A stretch of 64,000 nucleotides of DNA from Endozoicomonas sp. G2_1 (GCF_017744155.1 NZ_JAGHQT010000002.1:62001-126000); one strand, 5' to 3'; shown: positions 54,377 to 63,929, numbered from the stretch's first letter. Notes: generated by a model from the letters alone, not told the origin. Numbers and translations are program-made.

Positions 54377-55873
54377 ATGAATACAATTGGTCATTTTATC
54401 AACGGCGAAATGGTCTACGACGCAGAGCGCAAGCAAGCGGTATACAACCCAGCAACAGGGCAAGCTGAAAAAGAAGTTGCTCTAGCGTCGGTTGCCACAG
54501 TTGAAGAAGCCATTGCCAAAGCAGAAGCCGCTTACCCAGCATGGCGCAATACCCCGCCAATCAAGCGCGCACGCGTGATGTTCAAGTTCAAAGAATTACT
54601 TGAGCAAAACGCAGAAAAAATCTGCCAATTAATCGGTGAAGAACACGGTAAAATTTCTCACGATGCCGCTGGTGAATTACAACGCGGTATTGAAAACGTT
54701 GAATACGCCTGTGGCATTCCTGAGCTATTAAAAGGCGAGCACAGCAAAAACGTTGGCCCGAACATCGACTCTTGGAGTGAATTCCAACCGCTCGGCGTTG
54801 TTGCCGGTATCACACCGTTTAACTTTCCTGTGATGGTACCACTGTGGATGTTCCCAATGGCTATCGCTTGTGGTAACTGTTTTGTCTTAAAACCGTCTGA
54901 GCGCGATCCAAGTTCAACCATGTTTATCGCTGAATTGTTAAAGCAAGCAGGTTTGCCAGATGGTGTTATGAATGTTGTTAACGGCGACAAAGTTGCAGTA
55001 GATACCTTGTTAAACGACGAGCGTATTAAAGCAGTGAGCTTTGTTGGTTCAACGCCTATTGCTGAATACATTTATCAAACAGCCAATGCCAATGGCAAAC
55101 GCTGCCAGGCGCTAGGTGGTGCCAAAAACCACGCTATCGTCATGCCAGATGCAGACATGGACAACGCCGTAAATCAACTTCTTGGCGCGGCGTTTGGTTC
55201 TTCAGGTGAGCGTTGTATGGCGCTTTCTGTTGCCGTTGCTGTTGGTGACCAAGCTGCAGACGCGCTCGTAGCGAAAATGTCGGAAGCGATGAAAGGCCTA
55301 AAAGTTGGTGCTTACACCGATAGCAGCAACGATTTTGGTCCAGTCATCACCGGTGCACATCGCGACAAGGTCGTCGGCTATATCAGCCATGCCGAGAGCC
55401 AAGGTGCGAATATTGTTGTTGATGGTCGCACGCCAAATGTCGATGGCTACCCTGATGGTTTCTTCGTTGGCGGCACCTTAATTGATCAAGTCACGCCAGA
55501 AATGACCAGCTACAAAGAAGAGATTTTTGGTCCAGTATTACAAGTTGTTCGAGTCAACACCATGCAAGAAGCAATGGATTTGATCGACGCCCATGAATAT
55601 GGTAACGGCACCTGTATTTTCACCCGTGACGGTGAAGCAGCTCGTTATTTCTCAGATCACATCCAAGTCGGTATGGTCGGTATTAACGTACCATTACCAG
55701 TGCCAGTTGCTTACCATAGCTTTGGCGGTTGGAAACGTTCACTATTTGGCGATTTGCACGCATACGGCCCTGACGCTGTGCGCTTTTATACTAAGCGCAA
55801 AACCATTACTCAACGTTGGCCATCAGCGGGTATCCGCGAAGGTGCTCAGTTCTCAATGCCAACAATGAAATAA
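54377..55873 (+). CDS. dddC: CoA-acylating (methyl)malonate-semialdehyde dehydrogenase DddC
   Basis: The 498-residue protein is an aldehyde dehydrogenase of the MmsA type: GVVAGITPFNFPVMVPLWMF, CFVLKPSERDPSS, VGSTPIAEYIY and FGSSGERCMALSVAV with the catalytic cysteine. It converts malonate semialdehyde to acetyl-CoA and CO2, finishing DMSP carbon assimilation. The N-terminus begins at ATG 54377 with a GGAG site. It is the last gene of the operon and ends before a terminator. Confidence 0.92.
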   Translation: MNTIGHFINGEMVYDAERKQAVYNPATGQAEKEVALASVATVEEAIAKAEAAYPAWRNTPPIKRARVMFKFKELLEQNAEKICQLIGEEHGKISHDAAGELQRGIENVEYACGIPELLKGEHSKNVGPNIDSWSEFQPLGVVAGITPFNFPVMVPLWMFPMAIACGNCFVLKPSERDPSSTMFIAELLKQAGLPDGVMNVVNGDKVAVDTLLNDERIKAVSFVGSTPIAEYIYQTANANGKRCQALGGAKNHAIVMPDADMDNAVNQLLGAAFGSSGERCMALSVAVAVGDQAADALVAKMSEAMKGLKVGAYTDSSNDFGPVITGAHRDKVVGYISHAESQGANIVVDGRTPNVDGYPDGFFVGGTLIDQVTPEMTSYKEEIFGPVLQVVRVNTMQEAMDLIDAHEYGNGTCIFTRDGEAARYFSDHIQVGMVGINVPLPVPVAYHSFGGWKRSLFGDLHAYGPDAVRFYTKRKTITQRWPSAGIREGAQFSMPTMK

Positions 55874-55900
55874 TCACCTTAAGCTCTAAACAATAAAAAA

Positions 55901-55928
55901 GCCGTTATTCAATACCTTGAATAACGGC
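55901..55928. terminator. Bidirectional terminator between dddC and fabV
   Basis: GCCGTTATTCAA (55901-55912) and TTGAATAACGGC (55917-55928) form a perfect 12-bp stem with a 4-nt loop. A-run on the left and T-run on the right make it active in both directions. Confidence 0.9.
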
Positions 55929-55954
55929 TTTTTCTTATTCGCAACTAAGTAAAA

Positions 55955-57145
55955 TTAGATCAAGTGTTTAATCTCAGCTAGCGGGCTAAGATCAGCGTCG
56001 TAATCAACACCATCAACATCAAAACCAAACAGCTTTAAAAACTCGTGGTGGTAACCAACATAATCCGTCATTTCATCAATGGTTTCGGTCTCAACGCCAT
56101 CCCAAATGGCTTGTACGCGATCTTGCACACTGTCTTCAAGCTCTTTGTAGTTTTGGAATAAACGACCACCATCGTCTAAACGAGGGCTTTCGCCGTAGAG
56201 GTTTTCACGAAACAAGGCTTGAATTTGCTCAATACAACCTTCGTAAGTACCGTCAGCTTTCATCACTTTAAACATTGCTGAAATGTATAGTGGCATAATT
56301 GGAATGGCAGAACTGGCTTGTGTCACTACCGCGTTTAGTGAAGTGACGTAAGCTTGACCACTAAGTGCTTCAGTTGATGCTTTAATAGCAGCCGCTGCAC
56401 GGTCTAAATCTTCTTTGGCACGGCCAATAGTCGCGTGACCGTAGATTGGCCATGTTAACTTTTTACCAATGTAGGTGTAGGCAGTCGTTTTGAAACCTTC
56501 AGCTAACACACCTGCTTCACTCAGTGCTTTGATCCAAAGCTCCCAGTCAGCGCCGCCCATGACATCAATAGTACCTTGAATTTCAGCTTCATTGGCTGCT
56601 TCAACCGATACTGAATCGATAATGCGCTTAGACGTATTTAGATTCTTAGTCGTAACCCCTTCACCAATTGGCTTTAAGGTTGACGAGTACACTTCACCGG
56701 TATCAGGATCCGTGCGACGAGGTGATGCCAAGCTGTAAATCACTAAATCAACTTTGCCTAATTCAGCTTTAATAGTCTCAATCGCTTTGGCTTTAATTTC
56801 GTGAGAAAAGGCATCGCCATTAATGTTTTTCGACCACAAACCGGCTTCGTCGGCTGCTTGCTGAAAGGCCGCGGTGTTGTACCAACCAGCACTTGCGGTT
56901 TTCTTTTCAGTAGGTTCTTTTTCAAAAAACACGCCAAGTGTTTTTGCACCGTTGCCAAAGGCAGCAGTAATGCGAGACGCTAAACCATAGCCAGTTGATG
57001 CGCCAATCACTAACACGTTTTGTGGCTTGCTGTCCGCTTGTGGCTGTGACTTAACGTAAGCAATTTGCTCGTTAACATGAGCAGCACAACCCGCTGGATG
57101 TGCGTTAGTACAAATAAAACCACGAATTTTTGGTTTGATGACCAT
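55955..57145 (-). CDS. fabV: Trans-2-enoyl-ACP/CoA reductase FabV
   Basis: The 396-residue protein is an NADH-dependent enoyl reductase of the FabV type: MVIKPKIRGFICTNAHPAGC at the start, NVLVIGASTGYGLASRI nucleotide site, and the YIGKKLTWPIYGHATIG segment with a Y-x8-K-like active-site (Tyr, Lys). FabV acts in fatty acid synthesis and gives triclosan resistance where present. It lies just after the ddd operon on the opposite strand, likely a separate unit; a role in acryloyl-CoA reduction is only speculative. Confidence 0.93.
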   Translation of the reverse strand: MVIKPKIRGFICTNAHPAGCAAHVNEQIAYVKSQPQADSKPQNVLVIGASTGYGLASRITAAFGNGAKTLGVFFEKEPTEKKTASAGWYNTAAFQQAADEAGLWSKNINGDAFSHEIKAKAIETIKAELGKVDLVIYSLASPRRTDPDTGEVYSSTLKPIGEGVTTKNLNTSKRIIDSVSVEAANEAEIQGTIDVMGGADWELWIKALSEAGVLAEGFKTTAYTYIGKKLTWPIYGHATIGRAKEDLDRAAAAIKASTEALSGQAYVTSLNAVVTQASSAIPIMPLYISAMFKVMKADGTYEGCIEQIQALFRENLYGESPRLDDGGRLFQNYKELEDSVQDRVQAIWDGVETETIDEMTDYVGYHHEFLKLFGFDVDGVDYDADLSPLAEIKHLI

Positions 57146-57295
57146 AGTAAAACCTTTTCATTAGAAAGTAGCAGCAACAATTTGCTGCGCTACTTGTTAT
57201 CAAGATAAAAAAATTGCGCTTAGTTTACTCTTGTTTGACCACAAAGAGGTACGAGCAGCGCAACTTTTCAATAAATTTTCAATAAAATCGCTCAA

Positions 57296-58396
57296 TTAGC
57301 GGTTTTGATAGTATTGTTTCAGGGTTAAGTCGTGGTATTCGCGAATTGAATCGTGGAATTCACTATACGATTGCCATACTTTAGCAAAGCCTGGGTCCGC
57401 AGCCGCTTGCTCTGCCATTACCTCGGCGGTGATTTTTTTCAACTCACTCAGTACAGGCGCAGGTAATGCTCGTAGCTGAACTTGGTGCTTTTCAACTAAC
57501 GCTTTTAGCGCATTGTTATTACGGGCGTTGTATTCATCTAAGGTTGACTCATTAACCGCTCGAGCGGCAACTTCGACAATTTTTTGTAAATCTTTTGGCA
57601 GTTCATTAAAGGCTTGCTCATTAATTAAAAACTCAAGCCCAGTGCCCGGTTCATGCCAAATCGAATAGTAGTAGTAATCCGACGCTTGGTAAAAACCAAA
57701 AGCTAAATCGTTGTATGGGCCAACCCACTCGGTAGCGTCTATTGCACCGCTTTGCAAAGCAGGGAATATTTCACCACCGGTTAAGGTTACTGGTACCGCT
57801 CCTGCGCGTTTCAACACTTCACCTGCGAGACCCGGAATACGCATTTTCAAGCCTTTCAAATCATCCATGCTGTTGATTTCTTTTTTGAACCAACCAGCGA
57901 ATTGAGCACCAGAGTTACCACCCGCCATCGGGATAATACCAAACGGCTTGTACATTTCCTGCCACAGCGCTAAACCACCACCGTAATGTAACCAAGCGTT
58001 GAGTTCAGTTGCGGTCATGCCAAAGGGAATCGCGCCAAATAACGGCGATGACGGTATTTTGCCCTTCCAGTAATAAGAACCGCTGTGACCCATTTGTACT
58101 GTACCTTGTGAGACGGCGTCAAATACTTCAAAACCCGGCACTAACTCACCCGCACCGTATACTTTAACCGTTAAGCGGCCACCACTCATTTCGTTGACAT
58201 AGTTGGCAAATTTCTCTGGTGCCATACCAAGCCCCGGAAAATTCTTCGGCCAAGAAGTCGCCATTTTCCATTGATAAGTTTTAGCTGGTGTTGCAGCTGC
58301 TTGGCTGTTGTCAGCTTGCTTATCACCACAAGCAAACAGGGCGCTAGTCATTAATAAAACTGAAGCAAGTCGAGCAAAAATCGTTGTTTTGTTCAC
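57296..58396 (-). CDS. dctP: TRAP transporter solute-binding lipoprotein (DctP-like)
   Basis: The 366-residue protein has a lipobox (LFACGD, Cys near 23) and the DctP signatures KMATSWPKNFPGLGM, GGRLTVKVYGAGELVPGFE and LKGLKMRIPGLAGEVLKRAG with the conserved arginine that binds a carboxylate. The overall sequence is like TakP-type proteins that bind alpha-keto acids or related acids. It is the last gene of a dctQ-dctM-dctP operon. The ligand is unknown. Confidence 0.88.
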   Translation of the reverse strand: MNKTTIFARLASVLLMTSALFACGDKQADNSQAAATPAKTYQWKMATSWPKNFPGLGMAPEKFANYVNEMSGGRLTVKVYGAGELVPGFEVFDAVSQGTVQMGHSGSYYWKGKIPSSPLFGAIPFGMTATELNAWLHYGGGLALWQEMYKPFGIIPMAGGNSGAQFAGWFKKEINSMDDLKGLKMRIPGLAGEVLKRAGAVPVTLTGGEIFPALQSGAIDATEWVGPYNDLAFGFYQASDYYYYSIWHEPGTGLEFLINEQAFNELPKDLQKIVEVAARAVNESTLDEYNARNNNALKALVEKHQVQLRALPAPVLSELKKITAEVMAEQAAADPGFAKVWQSYSEFHDSIREYHDLTLKQYYQNR

Positions 58397-58443
58397 AAAA
58401 CTCTCCTGTTGTTTTGATTCTTTTTCTTTTAGTTATTTTCTCT

Positions 58444-59820
58444 TTAACCGTAAATAACATCTGGCAGCCAAGTGGCCATTTGTGGCCACAGTGCCAAAGC
58501 TATGAGTAAGATAACTTGGATCGCAATAAAAGGCACTACGCCGCGATAAATTGCTGAGGTTGGCAATGATTTAGGTGCAACACCACGTAAATAAAACAGA
58601 GCAAAACCAAAGGGTGGCGTTAAAAATGACGTTTGTAAATTAATCGCAATCATAATACCAAGCCAAACCGGATCTAAACCCATCGCCAGTAATATTGGCG
58701 CAACAATCGGCACCACGACAAAAGTAATTTCAATAAAATCGAGAATAAAACCGAGTAAGAATATCACCAGCATCACGACCAAGGTTGCGCCAAACACGCC
58801 ACCTGGCATATTGTCAAAAAAGCCGCTGACTAACTCTTCACCGCCGTAACCGCGAAACACCAACGAAAACAAACTCGCACCGATTAAAATCATAAAGACC
58901 ATTGAGGTGATCTTAACCGTACTTTGCATCACTGCCTGTAGATTGGTTTTGCTGAGCTGCTTTTGGGCTAACGCCAGTAATAGCGAGCCCATGGCACCAA
59001 CACCAGCGGCTTCAGTTGGCGTGGCAAAGCCAAGTAAAATAGAACCAAGCACCACGACAATTAATAGCAACGGTGGCATTAAAGCAGACAGTAACTTAGT
59101 TGTAGAAAGTTGTTCACGGTCACCAATGTCGCGCGCAAGCTTTGGCACCAGCGCTGGTTTAAACCAAGCGACCGTTAGCGCGTAAAGGATGTATAAAACC
59201 ACTAACACTAAACCGGGAATAACCGCCCCCGCAAATAAATCGCCAACCGAGACAGTTTCAGGCGAGAAAATGCCCATTTTTAGCTGTGCTTTTTGATAAG
59301 CACTTGATAAAACATCACCAAGTAACACCAAAGCAATTGACGGTGGGATAATTTGGCCAAGGGTACCAGTCGCGCAAATAATGCCCGAAGCAAACGCGGG
59401 ATTGTAGCCGCGTTTTAGCATGGTTGGCAGCGACAACAAGCCCATAGTGACAACAGTTGCACCAACAATGCCGGTACTGGCTGCCAATAACATGCCGACT
59501 AAAGTCACTGAAATCGCTAAACCTGCTGGGAAGCGACTAAACAATATCGACATGGCAGTCAGCAGGTTCTCAGCTATTTTTGAGCGCTCTAGCATAGCTC
59601 CCATAAAGACAAACAAGGGTACAGCTAACAAGGTTTGATTATTGATAACACCGTATAATCGGCTTGGCAATGCCGATAAAAAAGCAGGTTCAAAAACGCC
59701 AAACAAAATACCGCCGCCAGCAAACAGCAATGCAGTGCCCGCCAAGGCAAAAGCAACGGGATAGCCAGTTAGCAGAACTAAACATACTGCGGCGAACATT
59801 AACAATGAAACTATTTCCAT
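58444..59820 (-). CDS. dctM: TRAP transporter large membrane subunit (DctM)
   Basis: The 458-residue protein has about twelve hydrophobic segments and the DctM features GATVVTMGLLSLPTMLKRGYNP, GTLGQIIPPSIALVLLGDV and the C-terminal TPPFGFALFYLRGVAP. It forms the Na+-driven transport channel with DctQ. It overlaps the dctQ stop at 59820. Confidence 0.92.
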   Translation of the reverse strand: MEIVSLLMFAAVCLVLLTGYPVAFALAGTALLFAGGGILFGVFEPAFLSALPSRLYGVINNQTLLAVPLFVFMGAMLERSKIAENLLTAMSILFSRFPAGLAISVTLVGMLLAASTGIVGATVVTMGLLSLPTMLKRGYNPAFASGIICATGTLGQIIPPSIALVLLGDVLSSAYQKAQLKMGIFSPETVSVGDLFAGAVIPGLVLVVLYILYALTVAWFKPALVPKLARDIGDREQLSTTKLLSALMPPLLLIVVVLGSILLGFATPTEAAGVGAMGSLLLALAQKQLSKTNLQAVMQSTVKITSMVFMILIGASLFSLVFRGYGGEELVSGFFDNMPGGVFGATLVVMLVIFLLGFILDFIEITFVVVPIVAPILLAMGLDPVWLGIMIAINLQTSFLTPPFGFALFYLRGVAPKSLPTSAIYRGVVPFIAIQVILLIALALWPQMATWLPDVIYG

Positions 59821-60398
59821 TAGCTCGCCTCCTTGCCAGTGACTTCGGTGTTTGTGCTTTTACTTTTATTTGGTTTGGCACGCAATAAACAAAGATCTCG
59901 GCTAATGTGTGCCAACGCCTGTAAAAACAAACTCGCCGACATCAATAAAATCAAACTCTTATTCAAATAGACCAAAGGTAAACCACCAGCTTCTGACGAC
60001 TTTTCCATAATCGACCAAGACGCCATCACATAGTCAAAACTGATGTAAAAAATGAAACAACAAACCGGTAACAACAATAACAAACCGCCGATTAAGTTGA
60101 CTAAAGCTTGTTGTTTAACGGAAAAACGTTGATAAAAAATATCGACTCGAACGTGGCCATCCGCTTGTAAGGTATATGCGGCGCCGAGCATAAAAACTAC
60201 GCCGTGCAGGTACAGTACGCTTTCTTGCATTGCAACCCAACCAAGGTTGAAGCCATAGCGCAATACCACAATCGCAAAGCTCAATAGCACCATGGCTAAG
60301 GTTAACCACGCAATACCGCGACCAATCAATTCGATGAGCCGTTCAATGATCACTAACGGATGGGAAAATGTAGGGGAAACAACTTGTTGTGAGGCCAC
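59820..60398 (-). CDS. dctQ: TRAP transporter small membrane subunit (DctQ)
   Basis: The 192-residue protein has four transmembrane helices (about 25-45, 60-75, 100-120, 145-160) and the DctQ blocks NLGWVAMQESVLYLHGVVFMLG and HVRVDIFYQRFS. It anchors and supports DctM. It is the first gene of the operon and lies about 130 nt from the araC-type gene on the same strand. Confidence 0.88.
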   Translation of the reverse strand: MASQQVVSPTFSHPLVIIERLIELIGRGIAWLTLAMVLLSFAIVVLRYGFNLGWVAMQESVLYLHGVVFMLGAAYTLQADGHVRVDIFYQRFSVKQQALVNLIGGLLLLLPVCCFIFYISFDYVMASWSIMEKSSEAGGLPLVYLNKSLILLMSASLFLQALAHISRDLCLLRAKPNKSKSTNTEVTGKEAS

Positions 60399-60528
60399 TG
60401 CTGATGATCCTGATTATTGTTATTATCATGTTATTTGGGTACCAAATACCCTTTTGAGATAAGAATAACCAGAAATAGACTTCGAATAAATCAGAAATTG
60501 TTGGAAAACTAACTAACGACCATGTTAT

Positions 60529-61335
60529 TTAGTTTTCGGCGCGATAGTGACTCGGCGTTACTCCGGTATTTTCTTTGAACATATAGATAAATGCCGATGG
60601 TGATTCATAGCCTAATTCTGCAGCAATCGCCGTGATAGAGTGTCCTTGAGCCAATTTACTTATCGCGAGTTGTACATATAATCTCTGTCGCCATGTCGAA
60701 TAATCAAGGCCAGTTTCTGCTTTGAAGAGCCGTGACAATGTTCTGCTTGAAGCGCCGACAATCTGTCCCCATTCAACTAAGCTATTTCGATTAGCAGGTT
60801 GTTGTTGAAGCATAGTTAGCATTGTAATTAGCCTTTTATCTCTCGGGTAAGGAAGCTGAAAAACGACTGTCGGCGCAAGGTTCAGCTTTTCCACAATCAA
60901 TCTAAGCAATAGGCCATCTGAGTCTGACCAATGGTAATTGGGCTTGGTTTGTTTCGCTTCAACAATAAGCGTTTTTAGAAAGTTATTTACGGCTAAAACA
61001 CAGCTCTGTTTTGGCAATTTATCTTGCACTTCGTTGCCAAAATAAAAGCTAGTCAATTCAACATCAGTTATCGCCGAAACTTCATGGTTAATGTTTGGCA
61101 ATACCCATACCCCTTGCTCTGGCGGGACTATATATCGGCTAGAATCGGTAACAACAGATAAAACCCCACTATTTGCGTAAATAAACTGCCCCCAATCATG
61201 CTTGTGTTTTTTGACCACTGAATCAATACCAATAGCTCGGTTTATCACGGTAATTGGTTTAATCTCAGCCTGATTACTTTCTTTAGAAGGAGGAATTTCA
61301 GTAAATCTTGACACATTATCGATATATCTATTCAT
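60529..61335 (-). CDS. AraC-family transcriptional regulator with cupin sensor
   Basis: The 268-residue protein has an N-terminal cupin region (about 38-95: HKHDWGQFIYANSGVL and VPPEQGVWVLPNINHEV) and a C-terminal AraC helix-turn-helix pair (about 165-268: SSRTLSRLFKAETGLDYSTW and ITAIAAELGYESPSAFIYMF). It is divergent from a TauE/SafE-type transporter gene, so it probably controls it. No clear ribosome binding site precedes the ATG at 61335; the start may be wrong by a few codons. Confidence 0.88.
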   Translation of the reverse strand: MNRYIDNVSRFTEIPPSKESNQAEIKPITVINRAIGIDSVVKKHKHDWGQFIYANSGVLSVVTDSSRYIVPPEQGVWVLPNINHEVSAITDVELTSFYFGNEVQDKLPKQSCVLAVNNFLKTLIVEAKQTKPNYHWSDSDGLLLRLIVEKLNLAPTVVFQLPYPRDKRLITMLTMLQQQPANRNSLVEWGQIVGASSRTLSRLFKAETGLDYSTWRQRLYVQLAISKLAQGHSITAIAAELGYESPSAFIYMFKENTGVTPSHYRAEN

Positions 61336-61345
61336 ATTATCGATA
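61315..61345. promoter_or_regulatory. Direct repeat ATTATCGATA at the araC start
   Basis: ATTATCGATA occurs at 61315-61324 and 61336-61345, 21 bp apart (two helical turns). This is the usual spacing of the half-sites bound by AraC-type regulators. The repeat overlaps the araC start codon and lies about 60 bp upstream of the divergent transporter ATG. It is a candidate operator for both. Confidence 0.6.
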
Positions 61346-61403
61346 ACTTACCAACAATATCCTAAGTTAGCATTTTATTTTTACAAATAACTTAAGGCAT
61401 ACC

Positions 61404-62204
61404 ATGGATATTACTTGGCTTATCAGTTTTCTAGCGCTTGGCAGTTTTGTTGGCTTTACCGCTGGCCTACTGGGCATTGGCGGCGGCGGGATACTAGTTC
61501 CGATACTGACTTTTATATTTTTAAGAATGGGAGTCACCACAAACAATGTCATGCATATTGCGCTTGGCACTTCTATGGCTTGTATCATTATAACTTCTTT
61601 ATCGAGTCTACTGGCGCACAATAAAAAAGGTACTGTTCAATGGCAAACGGTTAAAAGTATGGCAGTAGGTGTTGTGCTGGGTAGCTTTATTGCCGCCCAG
61701 ATAGCCTCATATCTAAACACTTTATACTTAGCAATAGTGTTTTCAGCATTTATGGCATGGACAGCCCTAAAAATGCTCAGTAGAAAAAGTCATGCGATAC
61801 CAACAACAGCACTAAAAAATACTAATATGTTCTATCCAGCATTTAGTATCGGCGGGCTATCTGCATTAGTGTCAATTGGCGGTGGGTCGCTAATCGTCCC
61901 CTATTTAACAAATAGAAATGTCGACATAAAAACCGCAATAGGAACATCTGCTGCTATTGGCTTCCCTATTTCCGTTGCTGGTGCTATTGGTTACACCCTA
62001 AATACTATCGAAACCAATGGAACTATGGATCATCAAGTTGGCTTTATTTACTTACCCGCGGTCATTTTGGTTTCTTTAGCAAGTTTTTTATTTGCGCCGT
62101 TGGGAGCAAGTATTTCACATCGTTTGCCAACAAAAGCATTAAAAACTATATTCGCTTGTCTACTAATAATATTGAGCTTAAAAATGCTCTCGATACTACT
62201 TTAA
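61404..62204 (+). CDS. TSUP (TauE/SafE) family membrane transporter
   Basis: The 266-residue protein has about eight transmembrane helices and the two duplicated motifs of the family: GFTAGLLGIGGGGILVPIL (residues 17-35) and IGGLSALVSIGGGSLIVPYL (about 152-171). Such proteins export or import sulfite, sulfonates, sulfoacetate or other anions. Its substrate is unknown, though sulfur compounds fit the DMSP setting. It is divergent from the AraC regulator. Confidence 0.9.
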   Translation: MDITWLISFLALGSFVGFTAGLLGIGGGGILVPILTFIFLRMGVTTNNVMHIALGTSMACIIITSLSSLLAHNKKGTVQWQTVKSMAVGVVLGSFIAAQIASYLNTLYLAIVFSAFMAWTALKMLSRKSHAIPTTALKNTNMFYPAFSIGGLSALVSIGGGSLIVPYLTNRNVDIKTAIGTSAAIGFPISVAGAIGYTLNTIETNGTMDHQVGFIYLPAVILVSLASFLFAPLGASISHRLPTKALKTIFACLLIILSLKMLSILL

Positions 62205-62219
62205 ATGCTAATTTAAGCG

Positions 62220-62552
62220 TTAGTTAAACTTGCTACCACCTAAGCATTTTGGCGATAAAGGAACCTTGTCTTTGTATTCAGTGTGCCATTGTTCTTCAGT
62301 GTAGGTATGGATAGCTAGCGCGTGGATGTGATTGGCAAGCTCGTCTGCCAGCACTTGATTGACCATGCGATGGCGACCGATTAAGCGTTTGCCGTCAAAG
62401 TCGTTAGAAACGATTACTACTTTAAAGTGTGATTCACTGCCCTCTGGCACGTTGTGTTGGTGGCTCTCGTTGATAACATCAAGCACTAGTGGTGAAAATG
62501 CCTCGAGAAGTTTTTGTTGAATTTTTGCCTGAATAGGTGCTTGCATGGTCAT
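62220..62552 (-). CDS. bolA: BolA-family protein
   Basis: The 110-residue protein matches Bol[21 protein letters not shown], then HFKVVIVS…[17 protein letters not shown] and the C-terminal [13 protein letters not shown]. BolA works with monothiol glutaredoxin in Fe-S metabolism and in stress morphology control. Three in-frame ATGs exist; I chose 62552 because a GAGA site lies about 6 nt before it, but 62564 and 62546 remain possible. Confidence 0.92.
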   Translation of the reverse strand: MTMQAPIQAKIQQKLLEAFSPLVLDVINESHQHNVPEGSESHFKVVIVSNDFDGKRLIGRHRMVNQVLADELANHIHALAIHTYTEEQWHTEYKDKVPLSPKCLGGSKFN

Positions 62553-62665
62553 AGTTAATCTCATTAATCATTTATATTGCCAATTATGCCCTTTTATTTT
62601 GGTTTCCCCAAGTTGAGTAACAGCCCTCGTGCTCAATTTATGTTTAATATTTACCAACAAAAAAA

Positions 62666-62687
62666 GGTGAGTAATAACTTACTCACC
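62666..62687. terminator. Bidirectional terminator
   Basis: GGTGAGTAA and TTACTCACC form a 9-bp stem with a 4-nt loop, flanked by an A-run on the left and TTTTTAT on the right. On the minus strand it ends the alcohol dehydrogenase transcript. A second role for the plus strand is not needed. Confidence 0.85.
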
Positions 62688-62713
62688 TTTTTATAAATGA
62701 TTTAAACAGGGTT

Positions 62714-63871
62714 TTATAACGCAGTTTGTAAAATCTTGCGGCTGACCTCTGGCGTAATGTCACCGTGTTCACCAAGCTTCAACATACCGTGCTGTGTGAG
62801 TTTTTCGACTAATGTATCGATATCGCTCTCGCCGAGGTTAACTTCTGACAAGCGCACAGGCACTTGCATTTGGCTAAAGAAGTTTTCGGTATGGGCAATA
62901 GCACGTTCAATGCGGCTGTCGTCATCACCATCGGTAATTTGCCAAACGCGCTCAGCGTATTGCAATAACTTAGCGCGCTTTTGCGTTTTTTGTATTTTCA
63001 TTACCGCAGGTAAAACGATAGATAAAGTACGCGCGTGATCAATACCGTGACTGCCAGTGAGTTCATGCCCTATCATATGAGTCGCCCAGTCTTGTGGCAC
63101 GCCCGAGCCAATTAAGCCGTTAAGCGCCATGGTTGCTGACCACATGACATTGGCGCGAGTGTCTAAGTCGTTTTTAGTCTCGCTATTGAGCAGCTTAGGA
63201 CCTTCTTCAACCAAGGTTTGTAACAAACCTTCAGCAAATCTGTCTTGCACTTTGGCATTTACCGGGTAAGTGAGGTACTGCTCGATAACGTGAACAAACG
63301 CGTCAACCACGCCATTACTGATTTGACGATCAGACAAACTCAAAGTCACTTTCGGATCTAAAACAGCAAATGCTGGCCGTACTTTAGGACTGTTAAACGG
63401 AAGTTTATCTTTACCACGGGTAACGACTGAATTTGCATTCATTTCAGAGCCAGTTGCCGGCAATGTTAAAACAACCCCAAGTGGTAACGCTTTTTCGACT
63501 TTTCCACCTTTGGCTAAAATATCCCAAGGCTCTTCACCTTGATAACAGGCAGCTGCGGCAACAAACTTAGTGCCATCGGCGACTGAGCCACCGCCAACGG
63601 CGAGCAAGTAATCAATATCGTGAGCTTTGATCAGCTCAAGTGATTTCATCAAAGTATCATAGCTTGGATTTGGCTCAATACCTGAAAACTCAAACCAAGT
63701 GTGATCACTCAAAGCATCGGCTACTTGTTGATAAACGCCGTTGCTCTTAATTGAGCCGCCACCGTATAGCATTAATACTTTGGCGTCTGCTGGAATTTCT
63801 GCCTTAATTTTGGCAATTTGATCACTACCGAAATGAATACGTGTTGTATTGTGAAAAGTAAAATTTAACAT
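62714..63871 (-). CDS. Iron-containing alcohol dehydrogenase, YqhD/BDH-like
   Basis: The 385-residue protein has GGGSVADGTKFVAAAA, LPATGSEMNANSVVTR and the metal ligands in HVIEQY and IGHELTGSHGIDHART. It closely matches butanol-dehydrogenase/YqhD-type NADPH enzymes that reduce short aldehydes. I chose the ATG at 63871 (MLNFTFHNTT), 8 nt after GGGGGA; the longer frame adds 20 residues across an inverted repeat. It is distinct from DddB in sequence and in locus. Confidence 0.9.
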   Translation of the reverse strand: MLNFTFHNTTRIHFGSDQIAKIKAEIPADAKVLMLYGGGSIKSNGVYQQVADALSDHTWFEFSGIEPNPSYDTLMKSLELIKAHDIDYLLAVGGGSVADGTKFVAAAACYQGEEPWDILAKGGKVEKALPLGVVLTLPATGSEMNANSVVTRGKDKLPFNSPKVRPAFAVLDPKVTLSLSDRQISNGVVDAFVHVIEQYLTYPVNAKVQDRFAEGLLQTLVEEGPKLLNSETKNDLDTRANVMWSATMALNGLIGSGVPQDWATHMIGHELTGSHGIDHARTLSIVLPAVMKIQKTQKRAKLLQYAERVWQITDGDDDSRIERAIAHTENFFSQMQVPVRLSEVNLGESDIDTLVEKLTQHGMLKLGEHGDITPEVSRKILQTAL

Positions 63872-63900
63872 GATTGATTCCCCCACTAAGAATAACAATT

Positions 63901-63929
63901 GGGCAGAGCCGTGACCTTTAGCTCTGCCC
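63901..63929. other. Perfect inverted repeat upstream of the YqhD-like gene
   Basis: GGGCAGAGC (63901-63909) pairs with GCTCTGCCC (63921-63929) around an 11-nt loop. It lies 30 nt upstream of the alcohol dehydrogenase ATG and after the stop of the next gene upstream. It may end that gene's transcript, but the T-run is missing, or act as a leader structure or operator. Confidence 0.5.
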
